A stretch of DNA of 64,000 bases from Axinella damicornis (GCA_963931865.1 OZ007516.1:12078613-12142612); one strand, 5' to 3'; positions 11,475 to 23,386 are shown, counted from the stretch's first letter. Numbers and translations: made by a program. The notes: a model not told the origin generated them from the letters alone.

Positions 11475-12671
11475 CTCCGTGCCTCCATTCAGAAACTTCA
11501 GTCTGCCCATTCCAATATTTCTATTCTCCCATTCCAATGGTTCCATTATCCCATTCAATATTTTTTTATTAACCCAGCTCAATACTTGCATTCACCCATT
11601 CTGTGCCTATTCACTACAATCAGACTCCGTATTCCATTCCTTCTCTCTTTGTCCTTTCAGTTTCCCATTCACCCGTTCCACTGCTTCCTCCGGATCTGGG
11701 CTCCCCGAAGCAGGTCAGCTCCCAGCATGGAGCCACCGGGGAGCGTGAGCCCCTGGTACATGACACCAGTAGCCTGACCAGCAGCCTCAACTCCAACCTG
11801 GTGAGGCCTGGATTTCCTGTGTGCCTCCCTCCCCTTCTCCTTCGTCTTACTTCCCTTTCCTCCTCCTACCTCTCATCCTCCTCTCACTTCCCTTTCTCCT
11901 CCCTTCCCACCTCGTACCTCCTCACACGTCTTCCCCTCTCCCTTTTGTCCATCCTCCTCCTCCTCCTCCTCTGTATGGCTCTCTGTGTGCACAACTTCAA
12001 ACCATTTCACGTGAACACAGCAGTATATGCTTCACTACTTTCAGCTCACCAAAGGCCCTCACAAGGGTGGTGGAGAAGCCAGCAAACCAGAAGATGATAT
12101 TGAGAGAAAGCCAAAGAAAATACGGCTCAAAGTCTGGATACCATCCAAGGGTGAGCTAATTAAACCCCTTGGTCTCCTCCCTCCCCCTCCCCCTCCCCCC
12201 TTCTTCCCTCTGGAGTATGGTGTTTGACCTGTGTCTTTGATACCAAGCAAGGCTAGTTCCTCCTCTAACTCTCTCTCCTCTCCCCCTCCCTCCTTCCCTC
12301 CCTCCCTCCCTCCCTCCCTCCCTCCCTCCCCCCCCTCCCTCCCTCCCTCCCTCCCTCCCTCCCTCCCTCCCTTCTCTCCCTCCCTCCCTCCCTTCCTCCC
12401 TCCCTCCCTCTCTGCCTCCCTCCACCCCACCTCCATCGTAGCCTGTCCCTCATCATCATGATATTCATCAGCTATGGCGGAGGAAAGTACTGGTTCTTCA
12501 ACCACAGTGCGTGGAACGGGCTCACTGTACCTGACCTGGTATTCCCGTGGGTTGTCTGGATCATGGGCGTGTCAGTCGTCTTCTCATTCTGATCTCAGAG
12601 GAAAGATCTAATTTGGTCGCGACTTCATCAGATTGTCCGGCGATCGGACTGGGGCTCTTTCCTAAACAACG
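10664..12671 (+). pseudogene. HGSNAT: Heparan-alpha-glucosaminide N-acetyltransferase-like gene, N-terminal exons, inactivated
   Basis: HGSNAT is a lysosomal multi-pass membrane enzyme that acetylates terminal glucosamine of heparan sulfate using cytosolic acetyl-CoA. Exon-like blocks in order: a luminal piece at about 10817-10918 (VHVTVDTTFPLTIFLHRTN); a single membrane helix near 11089-11165 (ILYAAAVLAITVTLVLATWV); a linker exon 11714-11800 ending in GTGAGG; an exon 12045-12150; and an exon 12442-12671 with [19 protein letters not shown] and [19 protein letters not shown], the hallmark of the family. Lesions: a 1-nt loss in the conserved SLDT(F/I)RG motif near 12130, a TGA just after VVFSF (a CGA-to-TGA change would explain it), and indels in the next 60 bp. 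The remaining roughly 10 membrane helices are absent; a Tc1-like element follows directly. The upstream exons are the least certain. Confidence 0.75.
12155..12432. repeat. Polypyrimidine CCT/CCTC-rich tract
   Basis: A long C/T-only-biased tract with CCTC units in the intron between the two conserved HGSNAT-like exons. It produces spurious Pro/Ser or Arg/Glu/Gly frames on the two strands. Confidence 0.9.
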
Positions 12672-12730
12672 GTAGGTTTAGTGTGCGCATCATATCTCAT
12701 ATCAAAGAGACAATCTGTGGCTGAGTGAAC

Positions 12731-13970
12731 ATGCCTCCTCCTTTGTCGATTGACCTACGGTGGAGAATTATCATGCTGTACTATCTCAATATGAGTGAGA
12801 TTGCTGATTTGCTGGTAGTATGTACAAAGACGGTTCGACGGATAATCAAGTTGTTCAAAGGCACCAGAGACGTTCAACCCCAACAACAACGCCATGGGAC
12901 TGAGCGAATATTGGATGCTTTGGAAGAAATGATGCTTTATGGAGAATCCTAGTGCTTATCAGGATGAGCTTCAAATGGAATTACAAGACCGACTGGGGTT
13001 GCGGTTAGTGTGGCCACGGTATGTCGAACATTACATAGTCATGGGCTCACTCGTAAGAAGCTGAGGCGTGTTGTAATGTGTCACTCTGAAGATTCCGTGC
13101 AGAATTCAGAGAGGAAATGGCAAATGTGGATGCAGATATGATAGTGTGGATTGATGAAACTTGATCAGATCGTCGTGATGCCAGTCGTCGCAATGGGTAT
13201 CATCTAAGAGGGCTGACTCCTGTGAGGAGGGAAACGGCTTTCAGCATCACAGCATTATCTACTCGTGGTATTGAGGATATTTAAATAACCGAAGGAACTG
13301 TGGATGGTGACCCCTTTGTGCACTTTGTTGAACATACGTTGCTCCCTATCTTACAGCCCTTTAATGGCAATTAATGTCAATTGTGGTTCTGGATAATGCG
13401 AGTGTGTGTCACGTGAGCAGAGTTGCTGAACTAATCCACAGTGTCGGTAGCCTCGTACCCAGGCCCTCACGCGGAACGCGGAAGAGGGCCTGGTGACACA
13501 TGGCAAAATTCCCGTATGTGCTGAGCTCAGCAGTCTTGATTTCGGGTAGGCGAATCACGTTCGTCCATTGCCAATTACTGTGTAGTAATTACATTCTTCA
13601 CCCCGTGAAAGTGTAGCTGTTTGATAAAACCGCTGTTCTAGCCTTCAAGACTCACCTCTGGTCGCTCCTTGGCAAGGACTTGGCAAGTTGCTACTTAGCC
13701 ATCACCAACAGCTACCTTCCGCGTGATTTCGAATGCATCCAAGTAAGGAATGTAATCGATTACACAATTATCCTGACTGAGCACATACGAGAATTTTGCC
13801 ATGTGTCACCAGGCCCTCTTCCGCGTTCCGCGTGAGGGCCTGGGTACGAGGCTACAGTGTCGGGGCCCTGGTACGCTATCTACCAGCCTACAGTCCTGAT
13901 TTTCAGCCATTAGAGAATCATTTAGCAAAGTGAAATATTTCTTGTAGGAGACTGAAGTGATTTATGATTC
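12731..13970 (+). pseudogene. Tc1/mariner-like transposase, broken
   Basis: The N-terminus has a homeodomain-like HTH (MSEIADLL..CTKTVRRIIKLF). Further on are VWIDET (first catalytic Asp), NGYHLRGLTPVRR, and the second acidic region before the MITE (near 13385-13400), then PAYSPDFQPLENH after it (about 13885-13920), which carries the third catalytic acid. Stops and frame changes occur at about 12950, 13165, 13284 and 13372, and a 407-bp MITE interrupts the gene between the second and third catalytic acids. The enzyme would cut and paste at TA sites; this copy cannot. Confidence 0.8.
13448..13854. mobile_element. TAGCC-family MITE, long form (407 bp) with perfect 9-bp TSD
   Basis: The ends are perfect inverses (TAGCCTCGTACCCAGG... 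and its reverse), and homology extends inwards for about 90 bp through GGCCCTCACGCGGAACGCGG and the CATATGTGCTGAG-like stretch. The 9-bp flank CAGTGTCGG is identical on both sides (13439-13447 and 13855-13863). Nine-base duplications are characteristic of the Mutator/MULE superfamily. No coding capacity. It sits inside the Tc1-like transposase gene, so it is younger than that element. Confidence 0.9.
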
Positions 13971-14159
13971 AACCGATACACCTAGCCAACTGTTGACCTT
14001 GGCATTCACTACTGTGTCCCCAGCAGAATGCAGGGTATCGATCATACCCCATGATTAGATCCAATATTGTCTGCACCATGTTGTACCAAGTCACATTCCT
14101 TATAATTAGTTTTTAACAGCTTGCTTGATTATCTGTCGAACTTCTTTGTTCATACTACC

Positions 14160-14238
14160 TAGCCTTGTTCCCAGCATTTTGTCGCATACTGTACCATTTT
14201 TAAGTACAGTATGCGACAAAAAGCTGGGAACGAGGCTA
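14160..14238. mobile_element. TAGCC-family MITE (79 bp)
   Basis: TAGCCTTGTTCCCAGC to GCTGGGAACGAGGCTA, nearly a perfect hairpin. Flanks catactacc and cataccagc agree at 7 of 9. It interrupts the inverted right end of the Tc1-like element. Confidence 0.85.
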
Positions 14239-14344
14239 CATACCAGCAAATCAGCAATCTCACTCACATTGAGATCCCTGTCATGATAATTCTCCACCAT
14301 AGGTCGATTGACAAAGGAGCTAGGAGGCATGTTCACTCAGCCAT

Positions 14345-14835
14345 AGCTTGCCTCCATGAAGATACATCTTTGCATGCATGCCAGAGACTGGGAACATGAT
14401 TCAAACAGTTTCGCCGACATGTCAATTACAACAGCAAAGTTCAAAGTATATATATAGTATATGATATATACACAACACATGCATGCATTCTGGTACAATG
14501 TTACAGTATTATACCTGCTCAACATTAGTCCTAGCTGTGTCATGATTGAATCTCCACAGTGACCGTGCCTCGTTCAAACATACCATGTACCAGCTCGAAA
14601 GTTTACCCTGTAAATCAATTTTGCGACCAGGTGAAATGCCTATCTCACATTATCTCACCTTTGACCGTTAACTTGATTGCCCTCGTGCAATAAAACCTGT
14701 AATACACTGCAAACTTGCATTATGAAAGAGCAAGACCAGTTGAGAACAGTCTGGTTGAGAAACTAAATGCACAACAGGTTATGTTCCTCTTCATCTCAAC
14801 TGGCCTTGAGGATACCCTACCGCGCGTGCCTGTAA
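14345..14835. other. Gene-less stretch
   Basis: AT-rich, with a TATATA region near 14450. Near 14685-14705 a TTGCCCTCGTGCAATAAAACC block resembles the end of the element at 30986-31108. No gene seen. Confidence 0.5.
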
Positions 14836-15935
14836 TTTTCGTTGTCATTTTTGATGCTTCAATAACCTACATCTGTAGTAGCGGTATCGGTATTGGTACA
14901 GGCCAGTACTTGGAGGTTGATCTACTGGTATCTGTAGTATTGGCAAAAATGAATATCGGTGCACCCTTACAATAGATCAACCAGTACACATAGGATGGTA
15001 CAGTACGCATTCCTACAGAAGGTTGAATTGAAACGTAGCTGTACTCCATAACTACAAGTATTTATAAAATGACGTAATTTCCAGTATTGTGCAGTCACCA
15101 TGAACTGCATGCGAGTAATTGATGCATGTGTGATTCCATGCAGGTACCACTTATCGTGATGGTTTATCGCTCAGCACTACTATGTGCCACGCACCAATGG
15201 GTGCACATACAGTGTGGCGGGAGAAGTATTCCAGGAAACACACTCTAGGAAGCGAACACGAGAGATGGCACTGAAGTATGGCATTGGAACAGATAGGTGA
15301 CCGGCCTGTACAGTTTTGAGAGTAGATTGTCTGAGAAGAGACAGTTCATTGTTTGGCTGTTGTAACGATCATCTTGCTGTTGATGAGTAGTTTCAATGTT
15401 AATACCAAGACTACAATGCAGGAACAATAGCAGGGAACAACATGTCTTAGTGCCATATCAGTGCAGTCTGACTGGGTGGATATTCGCTACTTTGTACATG
15501 TACTTGAATGTGCACTTTAGCTGCTGCTGCAGATGTTAGGAGTGCATGCATGGGATTACTAGACCACGCAGCGTCTCATCTCCAAGATGTGAAGAGTCTG
15601 GGAATCCTGGAGGAGGTCTGTCCGACCGCCGCTATGATATCAAGGAGTACTGTGTACTGCCTAGGCATTGCAGGAGGCCCTCACCTACAGCAGAATGCCA
15701 CATTGAATTACTAGTGATGTGCAGGGGAGACAAAGATTGGCCAAAATTTGTATACATAATGGATGGAGGAGCAAATGTGTCAATTAACCATGCAACAGAT
15801 GGCTGTGTACAGTCAGGGTGAACTCTCTGTATATACTGGGGTGCTGCACAGAGACAACAAGGGCACTTTTAAAACATGGGGTAATAACATCAGGGGTGTG
15901 ACCAGAAGTGCACTTACGTAACTCACCCACGTCAT
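14836..15935 (+). repeat. 1.1-kb duplicated segment, copy 1
   Basis: Direct repeat of 31142-32245, about nine bases in ten identical by eye. It contains the end of an ATCGGTGCAC-type element (about 14880-14965) followed by exon-like blocks: one after the acceptor-like CATGCAG at about 15143, and one reading SHLQDVKSLGILEEVC then YCLGIAGGPHLQQNATL (about 15575-15710). Both copies keep this second frame for about 60 codons, but no protein family is recognised. It may be a gene fragment carried by a transposon. Confidence 0.75.
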
Positions 15936-17335
15936 TCGGCTGTACACATGCATTACTCACAGCGATAAATTATTCTTCAGTATGAATAAGTTAAACCTCG
16001 ACTGTAAACAAAATAGTTTGCATAGTTTTATCATGTTTGAAGTCCATAATTATCAAGACCTTTAATGGGTCTCAGTTAGACTGTCTCCCAGTCCTCCTGT
16101 CCCTCAAATCTGTCCTATTGAATTCTCAGACATGCAGAGGGGAGTGTTGCAATGAAATCAGATTTACAGTCATGTAAATGAATGCATGGACTCAGCACAC
16201 ACCTTCCATTTTCTTCTGCAGGGACAGGCATTTTGAAACCCACCAACCACCCTCTCCCTCACCACTCTACTTTTACAGTTTGATAGCTAGTATTACTTGC
16301 TGTACAATCAAACCAAAGATACGTGCTGCAGTTGTTATATTACTCCGTTACTATGATAGGAATTGAATTTCAAGTTGCTAGGAATGCATGGGTGCACAAC
16401 AGTGAGGAAGTAGAAATTTTTATATAATTAAAATTCCATTTCACTTTGTTGTCTGATCAGCACCGCTTGGATCGCATAATTATAGCTACTGTGCTGAAAT
16501 AGTCTACCATTACGACGTCCAGAAACGGTTTCTCTAGGTAGAACAAAGGGGGCGGGGCAGGACTTAAATTGGCTTGCAGTTTGACGGTGTATTCTCTTGG
16601 CAGGGTTGAGTTTACAGCTGCTTCACACTGGTGGAGAGCGAAGCTTGAACAACAGAATCGCGATGACTCACACTGTGCCGCTACACTACCGCACCAAAGT
16701 TTCACTGACCAGCCTCACCCACCTGCTAGATAGCGTCCGCTTGATAGTCTCGTTTCAGACGATTTTTCGAAGTCTGGCCCGCGAGACTACCTGCTAGAGG
16801 TATAGAACGTATAGATGGATGGGGCACGGCGGGGAGCAGATGCCGATGCCAGCCCCACCCACACTCTGTGGCAACCAATTAACTGTGTGCGAGTTACTTC
16901 TGGTTAGTGTCATAAAAAATAACTAGCAGGCGAACTATAATTATACTGAATGTGGCAATTTGGTGTCTTCGGCGTGAATAGGTGATCGAAGCAGATTACA
17001 CGAGGCTGTGTGTGCAAGGATGTAAGTAAACCACCATATGCAAGTTAACACACCTCCAGGTTAGGGTCTGGGCCATGGGTCCTATCCTCCACCTGATTGG
17101 TGTAGGACATGTAATGTAATGTAGAATTATTGTAGTATCAAATGTGTAACATCTCCAGAATGCAACTCAGCAAAAAGCAATGTGCATAGCTTTTGTTTCT
17201 CTCGCTGGAGAATAATCTCTATGCCTGCATGGTTTGGCAAGTGCATGCAATTGCAAGCTGGGCATAATAGATTTGTTTCTCTCGCAGGAGAATGTATAAT
17301 GTCATATATGTGCCTGGTTTGACACAAATTGAGCA
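15936..17335. other. Gene-less stretch with a small hairpin
   Basis: No gene recognised. At 16743-16791 GATAGTCTCG...GTCTGGCCCGCGAGACTACC forms a degenerate hairpin that looks like another short MITE. CCCCACCC-containing sequence at 16850-16900 resembles 22445-22510. Confidence 0.5.
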
Positions 17336-17420
17336 TAGCCTTGTTCCCAGGCCCCATATGAAAAAGCAATTTTCCAATTCCGATTTTCGGATGGGGCGGT
17401 TGGGCCTGGGAACGAGGCTA
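17336..17420. mobile_element. TAGCC-family MITE (85 bp) with perfect 9-bp TSD
   Basis: TAGCCTTGTTCCCAGGCCCC at the left and GGGCCTGGGAACGAGGCTA at the right. The flank AATTGAGCA is identical on both sides (17327-17335 and 17421-17429). This is the clearest short copy in the window. Confidence 0.95.
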
Positions 17421-17429
17421 AATTGAGCA

Positions 17430-18036
17430 TGCATGTTATTTACATAGCAGTAAAGTATACACTGATCACTCAGCGATGCAATTAAATCTTGCTTTGACTA
17501 CTACTAGAACGAACTATGAATATCAGATATTGATAATGAGACACACCCAATCATGTCATTGAACTTGTCTGGTCACTCAGAGCTGCAATTAAATTCTGCT
17601 ATATATACATGTGAATAACTACTAGCTACAAGTGAACTGTAAATATCAGGTTGTGACAAAGAATGACACACATCCAATCCTACAACTACGCTTGAAATGT
17701 CCGATATTTGTCCTTAAAGCTATATAATGTCTCTCTCCACCAAAGATAGTGAGACAAGGTATAATGGCCTCAATTATGCACAATGCATGCTATTAAGATG
17801 GTGCATATCCATCACTCATATCCAGTTCAGTAGCTGCATGAGTCATTAATAGACGTCACTGCTTTGCATAATAATATTGTATCTTAACTGGAAATGCTTG
17901 CTTCTATCAGCCTGGGTAAAGTGGCCTGTCCAACTTCACATCAGCCAGTTATGCAAGTACGTTTGTAATGCTCCATATCATGCAGCTGTTGAACCTTGTC
18001 AGACTCATGTCAGTGGTTGTTGTTTTTTTGTAAATC
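17430..18036. other. Gene-less stretch
   Basis: No gene recognised. Two short similar blocks around 17465-17530 and 17570-17650 (AGCTGCAATTAAAT..., GAACT..AAATATCAG) suggest a weak, old tandem duplication. Confidence 0.4.
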
Positions 18037-18235
18037 GTTACAGTTCATATTATTGCTCACTGTATACAACAACAACAACAAAAACAGTATACTGTTTTTG
18101 TTGTTGTTGTTACAGTTCATATTATTGCTCACTGTACTGTTTTTGTTGTTGTTGTTACAGTTCATATTATTGCTCACTGTCCTGTTTTTGTTGTTGTTGT
18201 TACAGTTCATATTATTGCTCACTGTACTGTTTTTG
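18037..18235. repeat. 45-bp tandem repeat with embedded palindrome
   Basis: Three full units and partial flanking copies of a 45-bp unit (TACTGTTTTTG(TTG)n TTACAGTTCATATTATTGCTCACTG). Positions 18068-18111 are a perfect palindrome with 22-bp arms and no spacer, created where a unit's (TTG)n part is inverted. It generates a Cys/Tyr-rich frame that is not a gene. Confidence 0.9.
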
Positions 18236-18239
18236 CACA

Positions 18240-20235
18240 CTCTTGTAGCTGATTCCATACTACAAAATTATTATAAGCCCTCCACATTGATTCTGTGTTT
18301 CCTGTTAGTAAATAGATTCAAAGTGCACCCATGCAGTGCATGGCAGTGTAGAACATAGCTGGCTTCCTTACTACAAGAAATGACATCTGAGAGCTAGGAA
18401 CAGCAGGTGACCAGCTTGGAGCTGCAGAGCATCAGAACTACTGTCCTCAGTAATGTTTTTTTTTGGTGTTGGTGGCAAAAGCACTGAAGTGGGAACAAAA
18501 ACTGTCTAACAATAAACTAAACTCTTGCATTATTGTTTCCTCTCTGGACCGCTGTCCATTTTCCTACTACGAGATATTAGTCCCTGTCCTGCGAGAATGT
18601 GGGGTTGAAGTCATAAAGAGCTTGTACCATTATAGCTATACTGCTGTTAGCTACAAGCACGCAACTAGTCTGGTGTATCCCTGATCCCTGACTGGCCAGC
18701 TACTGCACCTCTGTTAGTTGTGCAGGATGATGCGGATGCATGAGCTGAATGAATGGCTATGCATGGATGTGAGTGTGACCTTCTCTGTCCTTCATGCTGT
18801 TCACTTGCCAATCAACTACCATTATCCATGATTGTAAGTGTGACTAATACACTACACATCTCATCTCTTATCTAAGGCTATCTGGTGGTCACAAACATAA
18901 TATGAGTAGGCATGCATGGTTACTACGCAGCTGCCTTTGATCTCAAATCACCATGGAAACAGTTATTGCAGTGCTGCTGGTTGGTCTGTCAGCAAACAAA
19001 AGGTCATGATGTAAACCATGTGAAAAATGTCCTGCTTAGTTTGATAAGAATATGGCAAGCCAGTGGATCAGTATGGTTAACATGGAAAAGGAGTCCTTGG
19101 ATATCCAGAAAGCATTAATGACCAAGTATAATCAAATGTATTATTAGAGAAATGGTGTACATGCAAGACAGATAATGGTGATTAGTTTGTTACAACTATC
19201 CTGCCTGTAGCTACTGTGTGATTAGTTCCCTGTCAGCAAAATAAAGGTCATGATGATTTGCACAAGCTATCCATACCTTAAGATTGTGCAATGTGCAGCT
19301 GCCACATGATGTAGTCCATGGTACAAGACCATATTATGTCCATGAATGCTTATCAATGTTTTGGACTGTAGTAGTGGTTATAGAGTTTACATGACCATAG
19401 TATATACTGCTATGCTTATCAAAAACTGCTGTTTCAACTGTAGTAGCCCTGAAAAGAGTGTGCAGTCTGATGCTTGCTCTCTGGCATCATGGCAGTACCC
19501 ATTGTACACTTTGCACTAAGACAATCGCCAGAATATTGCTGGACGGGACTGCAGCTGTCTCTCTGCTATCACCACATTTCTGCACCCTAGACTACTAACG
19601 ATAATTGTGTCATTGGACAATAGTGTTAGTGTGTGACATTGTACTGTAGGAAAAGGCCTGTATCATACAGCAAAAAGCTTCTAGTCTAGGGAATTAATAT
19701 AGTCAGGAATCAGCATTGCTGATGTTGTAATTGGCCCCTAGTTGCCTTCTATTGTGCTGAGTCACCAACTAACGTTAACTGCACATTATTGCAACAAGGT
19801 GTACATGCATGATGTCACTTAGCTGCAAAGCATAGATATCAGCTATAACAGATATGATTACAGGTAATGCTGTCACTCGTGTGAAGTAAAATAATGAGCG
19901 ATCCTCATCATTTTTGTAACTGCACAAGGTATACTCAGTACTGCAGTCAAAGGTCCCCCACCACATGATGCATATTTCTGTGCAGGCAAGAGAGCAGACC
20001 TCTGGCTACACACAGTAGTAACCACTACTGCATTCCACAACCTTATAAGGTAAAGTTTTAATGGTGTATGCCTAATAGCTACTTCCTGTTGCCATAAACT
20101 GCTGGCTAAAGAGGCAGGTGGCTATAGCATCAATCACACATACGTAATGCTGGCGTAAAAAGTCAAGTTTGAGCTCAATCACCCATACAGAAGGTAAATT
20201 CAGTTGCTGCAAACTATATATACTGAAGAGCAGTA
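18240..20235. other. Gene-less stretch
   Basis: Nearly 2 kb of AT-rich sequence without recognisable coding, RNA or repeat structure on either strand. Confidence 0.5.
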
Positions 20236-20239
20236 CACT

Positions 20240-20730
20240 TAAAAAATCATTCCCAAGTTCCAGAGTAGCACACTGGGTGCTGAGGTTGGTTTCCATGGTA
20301 ACCTTGATATAGATTTGAATGAGGTATGTACATACTAAATATACAATTGCCATAGTGACAATCAATTTCTGGAAACATGGTTAGTTCCAATGTTACCATG
20401 GAAACCACCACAGCACCCTATGAGCACCTAAATGTTAACTGTGTAGTAGCGGTCGTGTACCATTACAAACTTTAGATTTATGGCTATCAAAGAGAAAGCG
20501 GCTGTGCTCTTGTGTAGTGTGTAGCCTGAGGTCATGCATGTGAGGAAGAAGCAGATGATGTAACTAAAGATTGATATCGAAGCAGCTCACGATGCTAAAA
20601 TTACTGATGCTGCTACAGCTGTACGCACAGTATTGTGCATCCATGTCCATTGCAACCACTAGTAGCACCCCAGGGTACTACTCTGGAACGTGCAATGAGC
20701 TCCCCACTTTTAACAGTGTACTTCCTGCCG
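20240..20730. repeat. Three copies of a CCATGGAAACC dispersed repeat
   Basis: A block of the form ACCATGGAAACCA..CAGCACCC..GTGCTACTCTGGAAC occurs inverted at about 20245-20310, direct but short at 20392-20425, and direct at 20640-20730. A fourth copy lies at 41933-42020 in an intron of the methyltransferase gene. Function and superfamily are unknown. Confidence 0.6.
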
Positions 20731-20769
20731 GACCAACATCACTTCTTTGTTTTAGTTTTAGTTTGAAGT

Positions 20770-21565
20770 GATTCATGACATTGTGCTAGCTATACGTTCT
20801 TTACTAGTGACCTCTCTCATGCAGCTGTTGCAGGCAGTGGCTGTGGCCAGCCACTGTGTGGGCTGGTCAGAAGATATGTGCAAGGGAAACTGCAGCACTA
20901 CATGATTGTAATCCCTGCCAGAGTGGAGTATCGTTTAGTTAACAAGTCTGTTTTAATTTGTTTGGTATGCAGCACATACCTGCTAAGGGAGGACTGTACT
21001 CAACCTCGTTCCCAGGCCTCAGCCGATTTCTAGTATGGGGTTATGGTGACCATGAAAACATTTCTCATTCATCTCAGAAACACCTCAAGAATTAAGTGAA
21101 GGACACACTTTAAATCTGATGAATATGCATGGCCTTATAGACACAAACCCATTACATAGATGACATTGTATGATTATGCATACAGGAAATATTGTGTACA
21201 TGCATGCACTGCAGGAAATAATGTTATCATATAAATTTAATACCCTAGGGAAATTGGAATCCCCGAGCAAAATATGCTGAGGGAATTTGGCACCCCCCTT
21301 GGGGAATTTGGAATCCCGTATGTGTGTACACTGGATGTGTCTGTTGTTGTTGCAGCAGGTCCTAACAATGTACGTGTGCCCCGCAGTTGTTCTGTTTTGT
21401 TTAAATTCCTTGGCACAAAATTTAAATGCCAAGTAGCTATCACAGTGACACCAACCATGCATGCAGACTGTGAGACACCCGAAATTGATACCAAAATTGG
21501 TGGGTTAGATCAGTGGTATGAGTCCCCTTAGTACCAGTGCAGAATACATGGAAGGGGTGAGGTGT
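20770..21565. other. Gene-less stretch
   Basis: No gene recognised. A single TAGCC-family end (CCTCGTTCCCAGGCCTC) lies at 21004-21020 without a partner. A small hairpin-like GGAATTTGG..GGAATCC pair occurs at 21250-21320. Confidence 0.4.
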
Positions 21566-21682
21566 GTGACACTGGATGTCACATAACGTGGATGTCACAT
21601 AACGTGGATGTCACATAATGTGGATGTCACATAACGTGGATGTCACATAACATGGACGTCCCACTGGATGTCACATAACGTG
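21566..21682. repeat. 16-bp tandem repeat
   Basis: Unit TGGATGTCACATAACG, about six copies with substitutions and one irregular unit near 21655-21670. Confidence 0.9.
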
Positions 21683-22537
21683 GCACCTCTCCTGATTCCA
21701 GAACACAGTTGAGGGAATGCAGCACCACATGCACACAAAGTAATGGTGTCCTGGCTCTCAGATGTTCCGTTCAGCAGGTGTTTTCTGCAACACACTTAAA
21801 TTGTAGACAGTATAAACAATTCATGAAGTTTAACTACATTACAAATGTGCCTCCATGCGAGTCTGAAATGATTACACAACATAGCAATTCACTTCGGCTT
21901 AGTAACATGTACAGTATAGCTGTAGCGAACTAGTAGCGGTAGCTCTGGAATATTAAGCAAAATAGACACTGAACGTGCATGCAGTTTGTTACTGAGCGAT
22001 ATCGATAACTTAAACACGCATTTAGTTTTTTTATGCCCTACTTCCATCAAATTGAAGTGGCATAGCTAATATATAGCTATCACATCAGCGCGTGACTTCT
22101 TACTGACGTTCTCTCAAGTTTGAGCATGAAAGACTATTGATTGTGCGCGAAATTATAATGGTGTGCACATACATTCGCTTGAAACCCGGGAAAGAGGGAA
22201 CGAATACTTACTGCAACTTCTGTCGTCTCTTGGTACATGTGGTTCGTAGCAGCAGAAAAGGGGTGGGGCACGGCACGAATCTTGCTCAATCGGGATGTCA
22301 AGGTGGACACTCAGCAGGCAGCTTGACTTGATTCTTCTTCTCCAGGTTTTATTCACTGACAAACGTAGGAGTAACTACTGTGGCGTAGCATGCATTCTCT
22401 GCATGCCTTAGCCTGCCCACATGCATGCTATGACCAAATAAGGTGACCAGCCCCACCCACAATCACTGGCAATCGATTAATTAAGCGCAAATTACTTCCG
22501 ATGACGAGGCTATATAGCGTCTCGTTTCGGTTGAGTC

Positions 22538-22571
22538 ATAGATAATAGAGCGTTTACGCTCTATTATCTAT
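22538..22571. mobile_element. 34-bp palindromic insertion with perfect 9-bp flanking duplication
   Basis: ATAGATAATAGAGCG and its inverse CGCTCTATTATCTAT surround a 4-nt centre. The 9-bp sequence GGTTGAGTC is present immediately on both sides (22529-22537 and 22572-22580). The structure is that of a minimal MITE consisting only of two inverted ends. A half-site AGAGCGTAAAC recurs at about 22664-22674. Confidence 0.7.
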
Positions 22572-23065
22572 GGTTGAGTCAGGTCTTCTCCTGACTGGAG
22601 TAGTTAGCTAATAGACTTTGCCAACAGCTGGACGCTCCAAGGAACTGACAAAAATTCGTAATTAGAGCGTAAACATTTTCCAGCTAGTGTGTTTGACTGG
22701 GTCTCACTACTGGCAGCAGCCAGGACACAACTCTGCCGTAACTTTTGCTGCCATCTGGAATGGACTAGTCAAGAAGCAATGGCAAACTGCAGTGACAGTC
22801 CCAGATCCAGTGAAGATCGCTTCCAGTATCACACACGGGGAGGGTCTGCAGGGTGACTCTTGTCACATTTTCATGTTCTGATGGAATGTTCTGATAGAAT
22901 GTGTAATTTCATGTTCTCAAAGAATTTGTAATTACGATCTCAAGACTAGTTTCTCATCTGGAGACTAGAATCGTTCAAGGGAGAGCAAAATTGTATTGTG
23001 GGGCAATGTAAGTGTTGAGGCATGAGTTACTTCACACTCCATTTCTTATTTGTTGTAAAGTTATA

Positions 23066-23263
23066 CAGTGGACCTCTATAATGAAGGGGGACAGTATAGA
23101 TTCAGGAGTTGTTGCCACTTGAATAGAGGTTGCCCTCTTATTGAAAGTTCTAGAACTATAGGGAAAGCAATCGTTAAGGGCCTTGAAGACCATCCTTTAT
23201 AGAGAGGTCTGTCTATTACATTGTGTCTCCATTACGGAGACTCCACAATCAGAGGTTTCACTG
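23066..23263. mobile_element. Pogo/Tigger-like MITE (198 bp)
   Basis: CAGTGGACCTCT at the left and AGAGGTTTCACTG at the right are imperfect inverses, each bordered by TA (23064-23065 and 23264-23265). CAGT...ACTG ends at a TA site are typical of the pogo/Tigger group. No coding capacity. A lone similar end lies at 37297-37330. Confidence 0.65.
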
Positions 23264-23386
23264 TATCATCGTTGCCACTGGATAATCACTCTGAAGTACC
23301 ATGACTTGAGGACACCAGTCTGAGAAGCCTATGTCCCCCTTAAAGGAGTTCGCTGTACAAGTAACGATGATTGTGATTTCACTGCA

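Larger units (their letters stand above)
12719..14337 (+). mobile_element. Tc1/mariner-like element with inverted ends, decayed
   Basis: TGGCTGAGTGAACATGCC at 12719 recurs inverted at the right end (to 14337). The homology continues inwards for about 200 bp, including the start of the transposase reading frame in both orientations. So the right end is an inverted second copy of the 5' end, or a very long TIR. Two TAGCC MITEs have landed inside, at 13448-13854 and 14160-14238. Without them the element would be about 1.1 kb. Confidence 0.75.

Noticed and set aside
12059..12505. 148-codon Gly/Arg/Glu repeat frame on the minus strand
   Set aside because: It is the reverse strand of a polypyrimidine tract in an intron of the HGSNAT-like pseudogene.
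17877..18358. Cys/Tyr-rich open frames
   Set aside because: They are translations of the 45-bp tandem repeat.
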